Origin: Cohnella sp. WQ 127256
GTDB taxonomy: Bacteria; Bacillota; Bacilli; Paenibacillales; Paenibacillaceae
Assembly: GCF_024519285.1 (NCBI RefSeq)
Contig: NZ_JAMZCY010000008.1
Span: forward strand, 1 to 64,000
Direction: 5' to 3'
Length of the DNA: 64,000 nucleotides
Position numbers and translations under genes: made by a program
Notes under the pieces: model-generated
Databases searched by the model: none
The model's input: only the letters and a program-made list of their open reading frames with translations
What the model was told of the DNA's origin: nothing
Part shown: in pieces, positions 28,209 through 38,400 of the stretch
Position numbering within the stretch: position 1 is the stretch's first letter
Layout of the letters: each line of letters starts with the position of its first letter

Positions 28209-28264
28209 GTGCCACGTGGAATTTGGGTAATTAGGCTTAATAGAATAAAAAAGGAGAAATGATA

Positions 28265-31200
28265 ATGCGAGGAACGAAGAGTTTGAGAAAGAGTTTATTA
28301 GTGTTTTTATGCTTTGCTTTAATTGTTAGCTGGGGATCAATGTTTAGTCCGTCTAAGGCTTCGGCTACCAGTACGGATTATACGCCTCAGGTGGTGGAGA
28401 CGCTAATTAGTGGTCCGGGAGTGAAGGAAGTGGTTTATAAAGATGGAGAACGCATCAAAGATGAAGTTGATGATGAGGAATCCGAATTTTTTGATTTACC
28501 TTTTGCCTTTACTTTCTATGAGCAAGCCTACGATAAAGTCTCTGTTTCATCTAATGGTTACCTAACGTTTGGCAACAATAGTAGAATCGCTCCCTTTAAT
28601 GATGATCTATATGTGACTAAGAAGAGCAAAATCCTATATACGACGATCGGAACAGCACCGAAACGAAAATTCGTGGTTCAATACACAAATATGGCATTTT
28701 ACAGCACTCGATATTCACCTCTGGATCCTATGGGTACCTTTCAAGTTATTCTTAATGAAGAGGATAACTCTATTCAATTTCAATACCCTAATTTGATAGG
28801 GTTCATCGGTGATAGAACTTTTGGCACAAATGCATCAATCAAAATAATGAGCTCTAATCAATCTGTCGTGTATTCCATTTATAAGAAAAGCATAACGGAA
28901 AAACAAGCTATTCGGTTTACGCCCGGTGGTCCGGCGGGGTATGAACTGGTAAGTAATATAGGTAATGAATACGCACCCTATGATAAGAGGGTCGTTTACG
29001 AACCTATTTTATTAAGTGCCGATGCTTTCCCTGGTAGTTCTGTGGCGGTTAGCCCGGCGGATGGCTCCTATACAGCTTCTAATCATACCTTCCAATGGAG
29101 CTCCGCAATCGGTGCCAATTCTTATCGGCTGCTTATCGCTGAGGATGCTAATTTTCGGAAGATTGTTCAGGACAAGAGCGGAATTGGGCAAACATCCTTT
29201 GACATCAAAGGTCTGAACAGTGGGACAACGTATTATTGGAAAGTCGCTGCTGTGAACGATGCGGGTTACTTTACATTTTCGAATACTTATCGTTTCAATG
29301 TACCTTTTGAAACAGTATTTCCGCTAAACCAATCTGTTGAAACGCTGATTCAAGGTGAGGAAATCAACTTTGATGATGGTAATGCCAAGTTGTCGTTGCC
29401 GTTTGAAGTTAATATTTATAATAGCCATTATAGTGAGATCGAAATCAGAAATGATGGATATTTGGAGTTTAACAATGATGATTATGAAAGTGTAATTGAA
29501 CTATCACTAGACTATGACTCTGATAGCAAAGTCCTATATGCGACTCTTGGAGAAGCGCCGAATCGGAAAATCGTGCTCCAATATACGAATATGTATTTGG
29601 ATGACGAATCCTTTGGAACTTTCCAAGTCGTATATTATGAATCGGATAAGTCCATTCAAATTCAATATCCTTTTCTCTTACCCTCAAGTAACGGATATCC
29701 AGTTAGTGAGATTGAACTTTGGGGTGAGAGTAATAATGAGGATGAATATTGGCAATCTTCGTATTTGGGAGGAGTGGCCGAAAAACAAGCGATCCGCTTT
29801 AGTCCTAACGGACCGACAAGCTATGTTGTGACTAGAAATGCCGACTATGATCCTGTGTTATTGGTTCCTGCTGATCTCCCCGCTCCTTTGACGCTTGTAA
29901 GTCCGGCGGATGGATCCAATTCGTCTAACGAAGTCGAATTCAAATGGAATAACAGCACGGGTGAAGGAAACACGAGTGGAGAAACTTCCTACGGTTTGTT
30001 TCTGGCAACGGATTCTAGCTTTTCACCCGACTCGCGAGTGGATATGGGACTGGATGAACCCATTACGGATACATCCTATACCAAGAGCGGATTGGAAGAA
30101 GGGTTAGTGTATTATTGGAAAGTCATTGCTTTTAATAATAAAGGTTATACCTTCTCAAACACCTATCGTTTTAAAGTACTTTTTTCTAACCAATCGACAA
30201 CTGTTGCTACCGATGATATAAATTCGATTACGTCTATGACAGCGACTGCGGGTGGCACCGTTGTTACTAGTGGAGGCAGTCCAGTCTTGGAACGGGGAAT
30301 CGTATATTCCAAGAATGCAAATCCGTCATACAGTGATACTAAAGTGGCTGCTGAAGAAGGAACAGCCTTTACAGTGGGTCTGGTCGGACTTCAATCCAAT
30401 ACAACCTACCATGCTCGGGCTTATGCAATTAGTGAGGGACAAGTTTTCTACGGACAAGATGTCACCTTTACAACACTAGCCTCACCTGCGAGCTTGAGTG
30501 CACTAAGCATAAGTGGAATTACGTTAGACCAATCTGTAAGCGGAACTGTCTATTCCTATACGGCTCGCGTGCCGAACACGGTATCGAGTACTGCTGTTAC
30601 GGCTACAGTGCAGGATGCTGTCTACCGCAGTGTGACAGCTAACGTCTACAATAACTCAAACACACTTGTATTTGGTCCGATCGACTTAGCAAGTGGAGTA
30701 ATGAGCAGCGAAATTCCACTTAACGTAGGTACGAATAAAATTGAAATTGTCGTTTTGGCTCTGGATGACAGCGGAACGACTTACTCGGTAGATGTAACTC
30801 GTGCAGCAGCACCTACTCCTCCTAGCGTAGGCGGCGGTGGTGGAGCTCCGAGCGTAGTTAAATCAAAAGACGGCAAGCTCACGCTTCCAGTAGGTAAAGC
30901 CGGTGAAGTCAGCCTGGATAAAGATATAGAGATCACCATTCCGGCCTTTGCTTCGAAGAAGCAACTGGAACTGACGATCGAGAAAGTATTGAGCACACAA
31001 GGATTACTTGGTAATAAAGAGATTCTAGCGAGCTCGGTGTTTGAGATTCTGAAGAATTTCACGGAAAACTTCGATAAATCGGTTACGATCACAATATCGT
31101 TCGATCCGGCGAAATTGAAGAGTGGCCAGACGGTAGCGATCTTCTATTATGATGAAGTGAAGAAAACATGGGTGAAGGTCGAAGGCGGTAAGATTAGTAA

Positions 31201-31861
31201 AGACCGCATCAGTGCAGATGTTAATCACTTTACGAAGTTTGCAGCACTTGTTGTAAATGAGAAAACAGGCTTGCCAGTACTAGAGCAATCCACAGGCACG
31301 ACAACTGATCCGGTGACTGAAGTTAAATTTAGCGATATCGCGAAACACTGGGCTGAAGCCAGTATCAAGCAAGCGGTATACAGTGGCATCATCAAGGGCT
31401 ATACGGACGGGACATTTAAGCCGAACGCAACAGTAACTCGTGCAGAGTTCGCAGTTATGCTGATGAATGCATTGAAGCCGCAAGGTAACGGGGCAGATCT
31501 GAAATTCACAGATAATGCGAAAATCGGAACATGGGCACAGAAAGCTGTTGCTCAAGCGGTACAAGCAAATATTATTAAGGGCAATCAAGACGGAAGCTTC
31601 CGTCCGAATGCAGAAGTAACACGTGCGGAGATGGCGGTAATGATCGCTAACGCGTTGGGTCAACCTATCGAAGCGAATGCCACAACTAGCTTCGCAGATG
31701 ATAAGGGCATTCCAGCATGGGCGAAGGGTAGCGTTGCGATCGTGAAGCAAGCCGGCATTGTACAAGGCAATAGCGATAACAAATATGCACCTCAAAGCAA
31801 TGCGACAAGAGCAGAAGCTGTAACGGTTCTGCTGAAAATGCTGGCATATCAAAACAAATAG
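28265..31861 (+). CDS. SLH-domain surface protein, paralogue A
   Basis: 1198 residues from the ATG at 28265, which is 8 bp after AAGGAG; an ATG at 28259 is too close to that site. The signal peptide ends near KASA. Two copies of a beta-domain resembling nidogen-like domains (VSSNGYLTFG, GTFQVIL, IQFQYP; about 45-215 and 350-520) alternate with fibronectin-III-like domains (SPADGS..., YYWKV; about 260-345 and 540-640). Then come an Fn3-like domain with RGIVYS and LQSNTTYHARAYA (640-735), a cadherin-like domain (740-840), a Gly-rich linker, a ZU5-like domain (860-1005) and three SLH domains (1020-1195). It should be exported and bound to cell-wall polymer. The function is unknown; the modules suggest binding to glycans or proteins. 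Confidence 0.92.
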   Translation: MRGTKSLRKSLLVFLCFALIVSWGSMFSPSKASATSTDYTPQVVETLISGPGVKEVVYKDGERIKDEVDDEESEFFDLPFAFTFYEQAYDKVSVSSNGYLTFGNNSRIAPFNDDLYVTKKSKILYTTIGTAPKRKFVVQYTNMAFYSTRYSPLDPMGTFQVILNEEDNSIQFQYPNLIGFIGDRTFGTNASIKIMSSNQSVVYSIYKKSITEKQAIRFTPGGPAGYELVSNIGNEYAPYDKRVVYEPILLSADAFPGSSVAVSPADGSYTASNHTFQWSSAIGANSYRLLIAEDANFRKIVQDKSGIGQTSFDIKGLNSGTTYYWKVAAVNDAGYFTFSNTYRFNVPFETVFPLNQSVETLIQGEEINFDDGNAKLSLPFEVNIYNSHYSEIEIRNDGYLEFNNDDYESVIELSLDYDSDSKVLYATLGEAPNRKIVLQYTNMYLDDESFGTFQVVYYESDKSIQIQYPFLLPSSNGYPVSEIELWGESNNEDEYWQSSYLGGVAEKQAIRFSPNGPTSYVVTRNADYDPVLLVPADLPAPLTLVSPADGSNSSNEVEFKWNNSTGEGNTSGETSYGLFLATDSSFSPDSRVDMGLDEPITDTSYTKSGLEEGLVYYWKVIAFNNKGYTFSNTYRFKVLFSNQSTTVATDDINSITSMTATAGGTVVTSGGSPVLERGIVYSKNANPSYSDTKVAAEEGTAFTVGLVGLQSNTTYHARAYAISEGQVFYGQDVTFTTLASPASLSALSISGITLDQSVSGTVYSYTARVPNTVSSTAVTATVQDAVYRSVTANVYNNSNTLVFGPIDLASGVMSSEIPLNVGTNKIEIVVLALDDSGTTYSVDVTRAAAPTPPSVGGGGGAPSVVKSKDGKLTLPVGKAGEVSLDKDIEITIPAFASKKQLELTIEKVLSTQGLLGNKEILASSVFEILKNFTENFDKSVTITISFDPAKLKSGQTVAIFYYDEVKKTWVKVEGGKISKDRISADVNHFTKFAALVVNEKTGLPVLEQSTGTTTDPVTEVKFSDIAKHWAEASIKQAVYSGIIKGYTDGTFKPNATVTRAEFAVMLMNALKPQGNGADLKFTDNAKIGTWAQKAVAQAVQANIIKGNQDGSFRPNAEVTRAEMAVMIANALGQPIEANATTSFADDKGIPAWAKGSVAIVKQAGIVQGNSDNKYAPQSNATRAEAVTVLLKMLAYQNK

Positions 31862-31885
31862 TCTAAAATTTATTTTCAGAAAAAG

Positions 31886-31928
31886 CCAACAATCGGGTGC
31901 CATCATACGCCTGATTGTTGGATTTTTT
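31886..31928 (+). terminator. Terminator after SLH paralogue A (cassette copy 2)
   Basis: 12-bp arms CCAACAATCGGG / CCTGATTGTTGG, then TTTTTT. Confidence 0.93.
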
Positions 31929-31945
31929 GACTTTATTATCGAAAA

Positions 31946-31989
31946 ATAACTTTCATTTGGTTAATTTTTTTGTATAAATATGTTATATT
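31946..31989 (+). promoter_or_regulatory. Degenerate palindrome plus promoter, cassette copy 2
   Basis: ATAAC-TTTC-ATTTG (31946-31959) aligns without gaps to the palindrome at 28166, and the -10 box TATATT (31984-31989) is at the same spacing. The following TATGCCATGTG..ATGGGTA.TTAGGC also resembles the copy-1 leader. The right half of the palindrome is broken here. Confidence 0.6.
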
Positions 31990-32047
31990 ATGCCATGTGA
32001 AATGGGTAGTTAGGCAGTCTTAATCGAATAGAAAAGGGGAAATGTTC

Positions 32048-35000
32048 ATGCGAGGAACAAAGAGTTTGAGAAAGAGTTTATTTGTGTTTTTATGTTTTGC
32101 TTTAATCGTGAGCTGGGGGGTGACTCTTAATCCTACCTCATCCAATGCGGTTGTTCCCTCTGTTGTGTATCCGAATATGAAAAGTCCAGGATATGGCCCA
32201 GGAAATGATCCAGGATATGACCCCTATGCCTCTTCTGCACCTATCTTTCGTTGGAATGACTTGAACAATGCTGCCTCCTATGACTCCTATGTGTTGAGAA
32301 TCGCCGAGGATGCTAATTTTGATAACATAGTGAGATATGAATTAGTTGATATTGGACAAAGTTCCTTTGAAATGACAGGGTTGAAGGAAGGTAAAGAGTA
32401 TTATTGGCAGGTTGGGATGAGTAAAGGTATTGATAGATTCTACCCGGATGTGGAGGATGCTTATCGGTTCATAGTGCCTTATGATGCAAGCATTAAGCCT
32501 ATGAATCAGCCTGTGGAGGAGCAAAAGGCCGGTGAAGAGGTTAACTTCAATAATCCTGATGACGGAGTGTCCAGCGCACTTCCGATCGGGTTCGATTTCA
32601 ATTTCTATGGTAAAAAACAGGATAAACTTTATGCGAGTACGAATGGCCTATTAACGTTTGGTGCTGCAAACAATGCGTGGTACTTGGTTGGAAATGTACT
32701 GCCTATTACTGAAGAGGACGTGGATGGCGATCATATGAGCGAGCCTCTGGATCATTTTATTACAGCCTTCCATTCAGATCTTAATATGGGTTCGAGCAGT
32801 AAAGTTGTCTATAAGACAATCGGAGAAACACCGAATCGGAAATTCGTCATTCAATATACGAATATGGTGGAGTTTTTTGGTTCTGATGATATTCCGCTGG
32901 GAACTTTTCAGGTGATCTTATATGAGGGTACCAATGAAATTCAATTTCAATATCCTAATCTTGTAGGACTCCAGTTCGGCGATCATGCATTTGGCTCCGA
33001 TGCGTTGATCGGAATACAAGGCTTCCCGGGTGAAGAGGCACCGAGTGATTATGTTGTGTACTCCCAAAAGAAGAAGAGCTTGACCGAGAAACAGGCGATC
33101 CGGTTCAGTCCGAATGGTCAAACCTATACGATGTTAAAGCATGCAGCGTATGAACCTGTATTATTAATACCCGATACATTCCCGGGTTCTCCAACATTAG
33201 AGAGTCCGGTAGACGGTGGCACTGTGTCCGTCTCACTTGACTTGAAATGGAGCGAGATTATTAGCGACGATAGAATTGCGGCGGCTTCCTATGAGGTAAT
33301 AGTAGCTAGGGATACTGAGTTCAAGGACATTGTGTTCCAGGACGTATCCGATAGTGAGGAAAATATCGCGGAAACTTTGTATAGCGTGAGCGGGTTGGAG
33401 GAAGGCACGAGGTATTATTGGAAAGTCAAAGCTTATAATGCCGCTGGTAACTACACATTTTCTAATACCTATAGTTTCGCAACAAAATTCATCACTCAAC
33501 CCCAACCCCCAACCGTCGTTACGGTCAATGCTAGTTCGATTACTTCCATGACGGCTTCGGTTGCAGGGGACGTGATTGCTGATGGCAGTGCTACAGTCGC
33601 GCAGCGGGGAATCGTCTATTCCTTGAATGCTAATCCGACAATTAATGATACCAAAGTAGCAGCTGCTATAGGAGGAACAGGAGCCTTTACGGTTGATCTT
33701 GCGGGACTTCAATCTAACACAACTTATCATAGTCGTGCGTATGCGATCATTGGTAAACGCATAACTTACGGACAAGATGTCACCTTATCAACGCTAGCCT
33801 CACATGCGAGCTTGAGTGATTTAAGATTAAGTGGAATTGCGTTCGATCAATCGGTGAGCGGAAGCGTCTATTCGTATACGGCGAGAGTGCTGAACGCGGT
33901 ATCGAATACCAAAGTGATGGCTACAGTGCAAGATGCTGTCTACCGCAGTGTGACAGCGAACGTGTACAATAGCGGAAATACTCTAGTATTTGGTCCAATT
34001 AATTTAGCAAGTGGAGTAATGAGCAGCGATATTTCACTTAACGTAGGTTCTAATAAAATAGAAATTGTCGTCATAGCCTTGGATGGCAGCGGAACAACGT
34101 ACACGGTAAATGTAACTCGTGCAGCGGCACCTTCGAGTGGCGGTGTGAGCGCTCCAAGCGTAGTTACATCAACAGACGGCAAGCTGACGCTTCCAGTTGG
34201 TAGAGCAGGTGAAGTCAGCCTGATTAATGAGATTGAGATCACCATTCCGGAGAATGCTTCTAAGAAGCAACTGGAACTGACGATCGAGAAAGTATTGAGC
34301 TCACAAGGATTACTTGGCAATAAAGAGATTCTAGCGAGCTCGGTATTCGAGATTCTGAAGAATTTCACGGAAAACTTCGATAAATCGGTCACGATCACAT
34401 TATCATTCGATCCGTCGAAATTGAAGAGCGGTCAAACGGTAGCAATCTTCTATTATGATGAAGTGAAGAAAACATGGGTGGAAGTTAAAGGCGGCAAGAT
34501 CAACGGAAACCGGATTAGCGTAAAGGTTAATCACTTTACGAAGTTTGCAGCACTTGTTGTAGATGAGAAAACAGGCTTGCCAGTACTAGAGCAATCCACG
34601 GGCACGACAACTGATCCGGTGAATGAAGTTAAATTTAGCGATATCGCGAAACACTGGGCTGAAGCTAGTATCAAGCAAGCGGTATACAGTGGCATCGTTA
34701 AAGGCTATACGGACGGAACATTTAAGCCGAATGCAACAGTAACTCGTGCAGAATTCGCGGTTATGCTAATGAATGCGTTGAAGCCGCAAGGTAACGGGGC
34801 AGATCTGAAATTCACAGATAATGCAAAAATCGGAACATGGGCACAGAAAGCTGTTGCTCAAGCGGTTCAAGCTGGGATTATTAAAGGCAATCAAGACGGA
34901 AGTTTTCGTCCGAATGCAGAAGTAACACGTGCGGAGATGGCGGTAATGATCGCTAACGCGTTGGGTCAACCTATCGAAGCGAATACCACAACTAGCTTCG

Positions 35001-35167
35001 CAGATGATAGTGACATTCCAGCATGGGCGAAGGGTAGCGTTGTGATCGTGAAGCAAGCCGGCATTGTACAAGGCAATAGCGATAACAAATATGCACCTCA
35101 AAGCAATGCGACAAGAGCAGAAGCAGTGACGGTTCTGTTGAAAATGCTCGCGCAAAAGAACAAGTAG
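32048..35167 (+). CDS. SLH-domain surface protein, paralogue B
   Basis: 1039 residues from the ATG at 32048, preceded by AGGGGAAA; the upstream ATG at 32042 is too close. The signal peptide is almost the same as in paralogue A, with a cut near SNAV. It differs in order: an Fn3-like domain comes first (about 55-145), then a single nidogen-like domain (155-360: LYASTNGLLTFG, GTFQVILYE, IQFQYP), an Fn3-like domain (375-475), an Fn3-like domain with RGIVYSLNANPT (480-580), a cadherin-like domain (580-690), a ZU5-like domain (700-850) and three SLH domains (860-1035). Apart from the N-terminal third, it is near-identical in long stretches to paralogue A. It is a wall-anchored protein of unknown ligand. 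Confidence 0.92.
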   Translation: MRGTKSLRKSLFVFLCFALIVSWGVTLNPTSSNAVVPSVVYPNMKSPGYGPGNDPGYDPYASSAPIFRWNDLNNAASYDSYVLRIAEDANFDNIVRYELVDIGQSSFEMTGLKEGKEYYWQVGMSKGIDRFYPDVEDAYRFIVPYDASIKPMNQPVEEQKAGEEVNFNNPDDGVSSALPIGFDFNFYGKKQDKLYASTNGLLTFGAANNAWYLVGNVLPITEEDVDGDHMSEPLDHFITAFHSDLNMGSSSKVVYKTIGETPNRKFVIQYTNMVEFFGSDDIPLGTFQVILYEGTNEIQFQYPNLVGLQFGDHAFGSDALIGIQGFPGEEAPSDYVVYSQKKKSLTEKQAIRFSPNGQTYTMLKHAAYEPVLLIPDTFPGSPTLESPVDGGTVSVSLDLKWSEIISDDRIAAASYEVIVARDTEFKDIVFQDVSDSEENIAETLYSVSGLEEGTRYYWKVKAYNAAGNYTFSNTYSFATKFITQPQPPTVVTVNASSITSMTASVAGDVIADGSATVAQRGIVYSLNANPTINDTKVAAAIGGTGAFTVDLAGLQSNTTYHSRAYAIIGKRITYGQDVTLSTLASHASLSDLRLSGIAFDQSVSGSVYSYTARVLNAVSNTKVMATVQDAVYRSVTANVYNSGNTLVFGPINLASGVMSSDISLNVGSNKIEIVVIALDGSGTTYTVNVTRAAAPSSGGVSAPSVVTSTDGKLTLPVGRAGEVSLINEIEITIPENASKKQLELTIEKVLSSQGLLGNKEILASSVFEILKNFTENFDKSVTITLSFDPSKLKSGQTVAIFYYDEVKKTWVEVKGGKINGNRISVKVNHFTKFAALVVDEKTGLPVLEQSTGTTTDPVNEVKFSDIAKHWAEASIKQAVYSGIVKGYTDGTFKPNATVTRAEFAVMLMNALKPQGNGADLKFTDNAKIGTWAQKAVAQAVQAGIIKGNQDGSFRPNAEVTRAEMAVMIANALGQPIEANTTTSFADDSDIPAWAKGSVVIVKQAGIVQGNSDNKYAPQSNATRAEAVTVLLKMLAQKNK

Positions 35168-35260
35168 TATAACGATCAACACACAAATTTAGTATAGGAT
35201 CGATATTCGAGGAACTCTCGATTTCGACGTTATCCGAGCTGCAATCTAGCAATGATTCAG

Positions 35261-35307
35261 AAAAACCAACAATCGGTGCCGTAAAACGCCCGATTGTTGG
35301 TTTTTTT
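35261..35307 (+). terminator. Terminator after SLH paralogue B (cassette copy 3)
   Basis: A perfect 16-bp stem AAAAACCAACAATCGG / CCGATTGTTGGTTTTT, then further T residues. Confidence 0.95.
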
Positions 35308-35325
35308 GAATTTATTCGCTAAAAA

Positions 35326-35406
35326 CAAACTTTCATTAGGTTCTTTTTATCAGAAAGGAGAATGAAAGTATACCCGATTTCAACTATTTTTCTACTTTCG
35401 GATAAT
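35326..35406 (+). promoter_or_regulatory. Cassette copy 3: palindrome remnant and possible replacement promoter
   Basis: CAAAC-TTTC-ATTAGG (35326-35340) and the following TTCTTTTTATCAGAAAGG align to copy 1, but no TATATT is present at the right distance. A different possible promoter, TTCAAC (35379-35384), 16 bp, GATAAT (35401-35406), lies downstream. The distance to the gene is larger than in the other copies. Confidence 0.45.
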
Positions 35407-35476
35407 AGAATGAGCGAAAGCAAGATGCTACGCTTAATACAGTGTGAAATGAGTGTTGTAAAAAGGGGAAATGATA

Positions 35477-38400
35477 ATGCGAGGACCAAAGGGTAATAAA
35501 AAGAGTTTATTAGTGTTGTTATGTTTTGCTTTAATCGTAAGCTGGGGATCTATATATAGTCCGTCTAACGCTTCGGCTGCTAGTTCGGCTTTACTGCCTA
35601 TGGGACAGCCGGTGGAGCAGGTAGTCGGAGGGACGGAAGTTGTTTTTGATGGTGATGATGAAGGCTTATCCGACGCAATTTCAATTGGATTCGATTTTTA
35701 TTTTTACGGCAAGAAATTTGATCATGTATATGCTGCAACCAATGGTTACCTTATGTTCGAGGATCCAGTTATCGATTATGAAAGCTATGAAAGTTTGCCA
35801 TTGGAGAAACTTGATCACTACATCGCTCCCTACTTCGCGGATTATGAACTTCTCCCAATTAGTAAAGTCCTCTATAAGACGGTAGGAGAAGTAGGTCAAA
35901 GAAAATTCGTTATTCAATATACGAATATGGCTTTCTATGGTGCTCCAACCCCTGTTGGAACCTTTCAAGTCATCCTATATGAAGAGAACAGTGAAATTCA
36001 ATTTCAGTATCCGCAGCTTGTCGGCTACGAATACTTTGAAAATGCATTTGGAACAAATGCATTAATCGGAATACAGGGTCCAACCGGAGTTGAACCAAGA
36101 AATGTAACCTATTCTCAAAGGACCAAGAGCGTAACGGAAAAACAAGCTATTCGGTTTACGCCTAGTGATCCGAATGAGTATGAACTGGTAAGTAATATAG
36201 ATAATGAATTTGCAGCCTATGATGAGAGGGCTGTTTACGAAAGCATATTATTAAGTATTGATGCTTTCCCTACTAATCCGATGGCGGTTAATCCCGTGGA
36301 TGGCTCCTATACAGCTTCAAAGCATACCTTCCAATGGAGCGCTGCGATCGGTGCCACTTCTTATCGTTTGCTTATCGCCGAGGATGCCAATTTTGAGAAT
36401 ATTGTTCAGGATGAGAGCGGAATTGGGCAAACATCCTTTGACATGGAAGGTTTGGAGATGGGGATGACCTATTATTGGAAAGTCACTGCTGTAAACGATG
36501 CGGGTTACTTAACTTACTCGAACACTTATCGGTTCAAGGTACTTCTCGATAGGGCATTGCCACTAAACCAACCTGTAGAAACACAGGTTCAAGGTACGGA
36601 AGTCAAATTCACCAATTCCACTAAAGTTGTCCAGCTACCGTTTGCATTTAACATTCATAATAACCAATATAGTAAAGTAGAAATCAGCGAAGATGGATAT
36701 TTGAGGATTAACAATGATGATTATAAGAGTGAAATTGTACAATCGCTATATAAATCTGATGGTAAAGTCCTATATGCGACTCTTGGTGAAGCTCCGAATC
36801 GGAAATTCGTGATCCAATATACAAATGGGGTTTTGGATGACGAATCCTTTGGAACTTTTCAAGTCATATTCTATGAATCGGATGAATCTATTCAATTCCA
36901 ATATCCTTTGCTCTTAGCTTTCGATGAGAGATATTCAACTAGTCATTTATCCCTTCAAAGTAGTGAGACTAATAATGATGATTGGCAATGGCAATCATCG
37001 TATTCGGGAAGAGTGGCCGAAAAACAAGCGATCCGCTTTAGTCCTAACGGGCCGACAAGCTATGTTGTGACTAAAAAAGCCGACTATGATCCTGTGTTAT
37101 TGATTCCTGCTGGTTTTCCCGCTCCTTCGAAGCTTGTAAGTCCGGCGGATGGATCCAGTTCGTCTACAAATGTGAAATTCAAATGGGAAAACACGAAAGG
37201 AGTAATTTACAATATATTGTATCTAGCAACGGATTCTAGCTTTACATTCGACTCGCTGGTGGTGGATCCCGGTAAAACCATTAGTGGTACGTCCCATACC
37301 GTGAACGGATTGGAAGAAGGGTTGGTGTATTACTGGAAAGTCCTTGCTATGAATTCTAAAGGTTTTACAATCTCAAACACCTATCAGTTCACAGTGCCAT
37401 TCACTAACCCACCGACAACCGTTGCTACCGATCATGTAAGCTCGATTACGTCTATGACTGCGACTGCAGGAGGCAATGTGACTGCGAATGGAGCCGCTAC
37501 CGTTGCGGAGCGGGGAATCGTATATTCCTTAAATGCTAATCCGACGATTAATGATACTAAAGTAGCAGCTACAATAGGAGGAGCAGGAGCTTTTACGGTG
37601 GGGCTAGTTGGACTTCAATCCAATACAACCTACCATGCTCGGGCATATGCGATTATTGAGGGTACAATTAATTACGGAGAAGAGGTCACCTTTACAACGC
37701 TAGGCTCATCTGCGAGCTTGAGTGCGCTAAGCTTAAGAGGAATTACGCTAGATCAAGTGGTGAGTGGAAATGTATATTCCTATACGTCGAGCGTGCCGAA
37801 CACGGTATCGAGCACTGCTGTTACAGCTACAGTGCAAGATGCTGTCTACCGCAGTATGACAGCGAACGTGTACAATAGCGGGAATATAATTGTGCTAGGT
37901 CCGATCGACTTAGCAAGTGGAGCAATGAGTAGCGAAATTCCACTTGATGTAGGTGCTAATAAAATTGAAATTGTCGTCTTGGCTCTGGATGGCAGCGAAA
38001 CGACTTACACGGTAAATGTAACTCGTGCTGCTCCAAGCGGTAATCAATCGGTCACTGTCAATACTAACACAACCGTAAATGCGATAACCTCTATGACGGC
38101 TACGGTTGGAGGAAGCGTGATTACTGATGGCATTGCTACAGTCGCGGAACGAGGAATCGTATACTCTTTGAATGCCGATCCGACGTACAATGATGCGAAA
38201 GTCTTAGCCGCCAATGGTGGATCAGGAGCCTTTACGGTTGATCTGGTTGGACTTCAATCCAATAAAACCTACCATGCTCGGGCATATGCACTTAGTGTGG
38301 GTAACATTTTCTACGGACAAGATGTCACTTTTACAACGTTAGACCCTCATGGCTCATCTGCGAGCTTGAGTGCGCTAAGCTTAAGAGGGATTACGCTAGA

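Noticed and set aside
31280..31906. Long minus-strand frame opposite the SLH domains; similar frames at 2705-3028, 34766-35182 and 39797-40366
   Set aside because: They recur only because the SLH-coding DNA is duplicated. Translations are rich in Cys, His and Arg, have no start signals and match no family.
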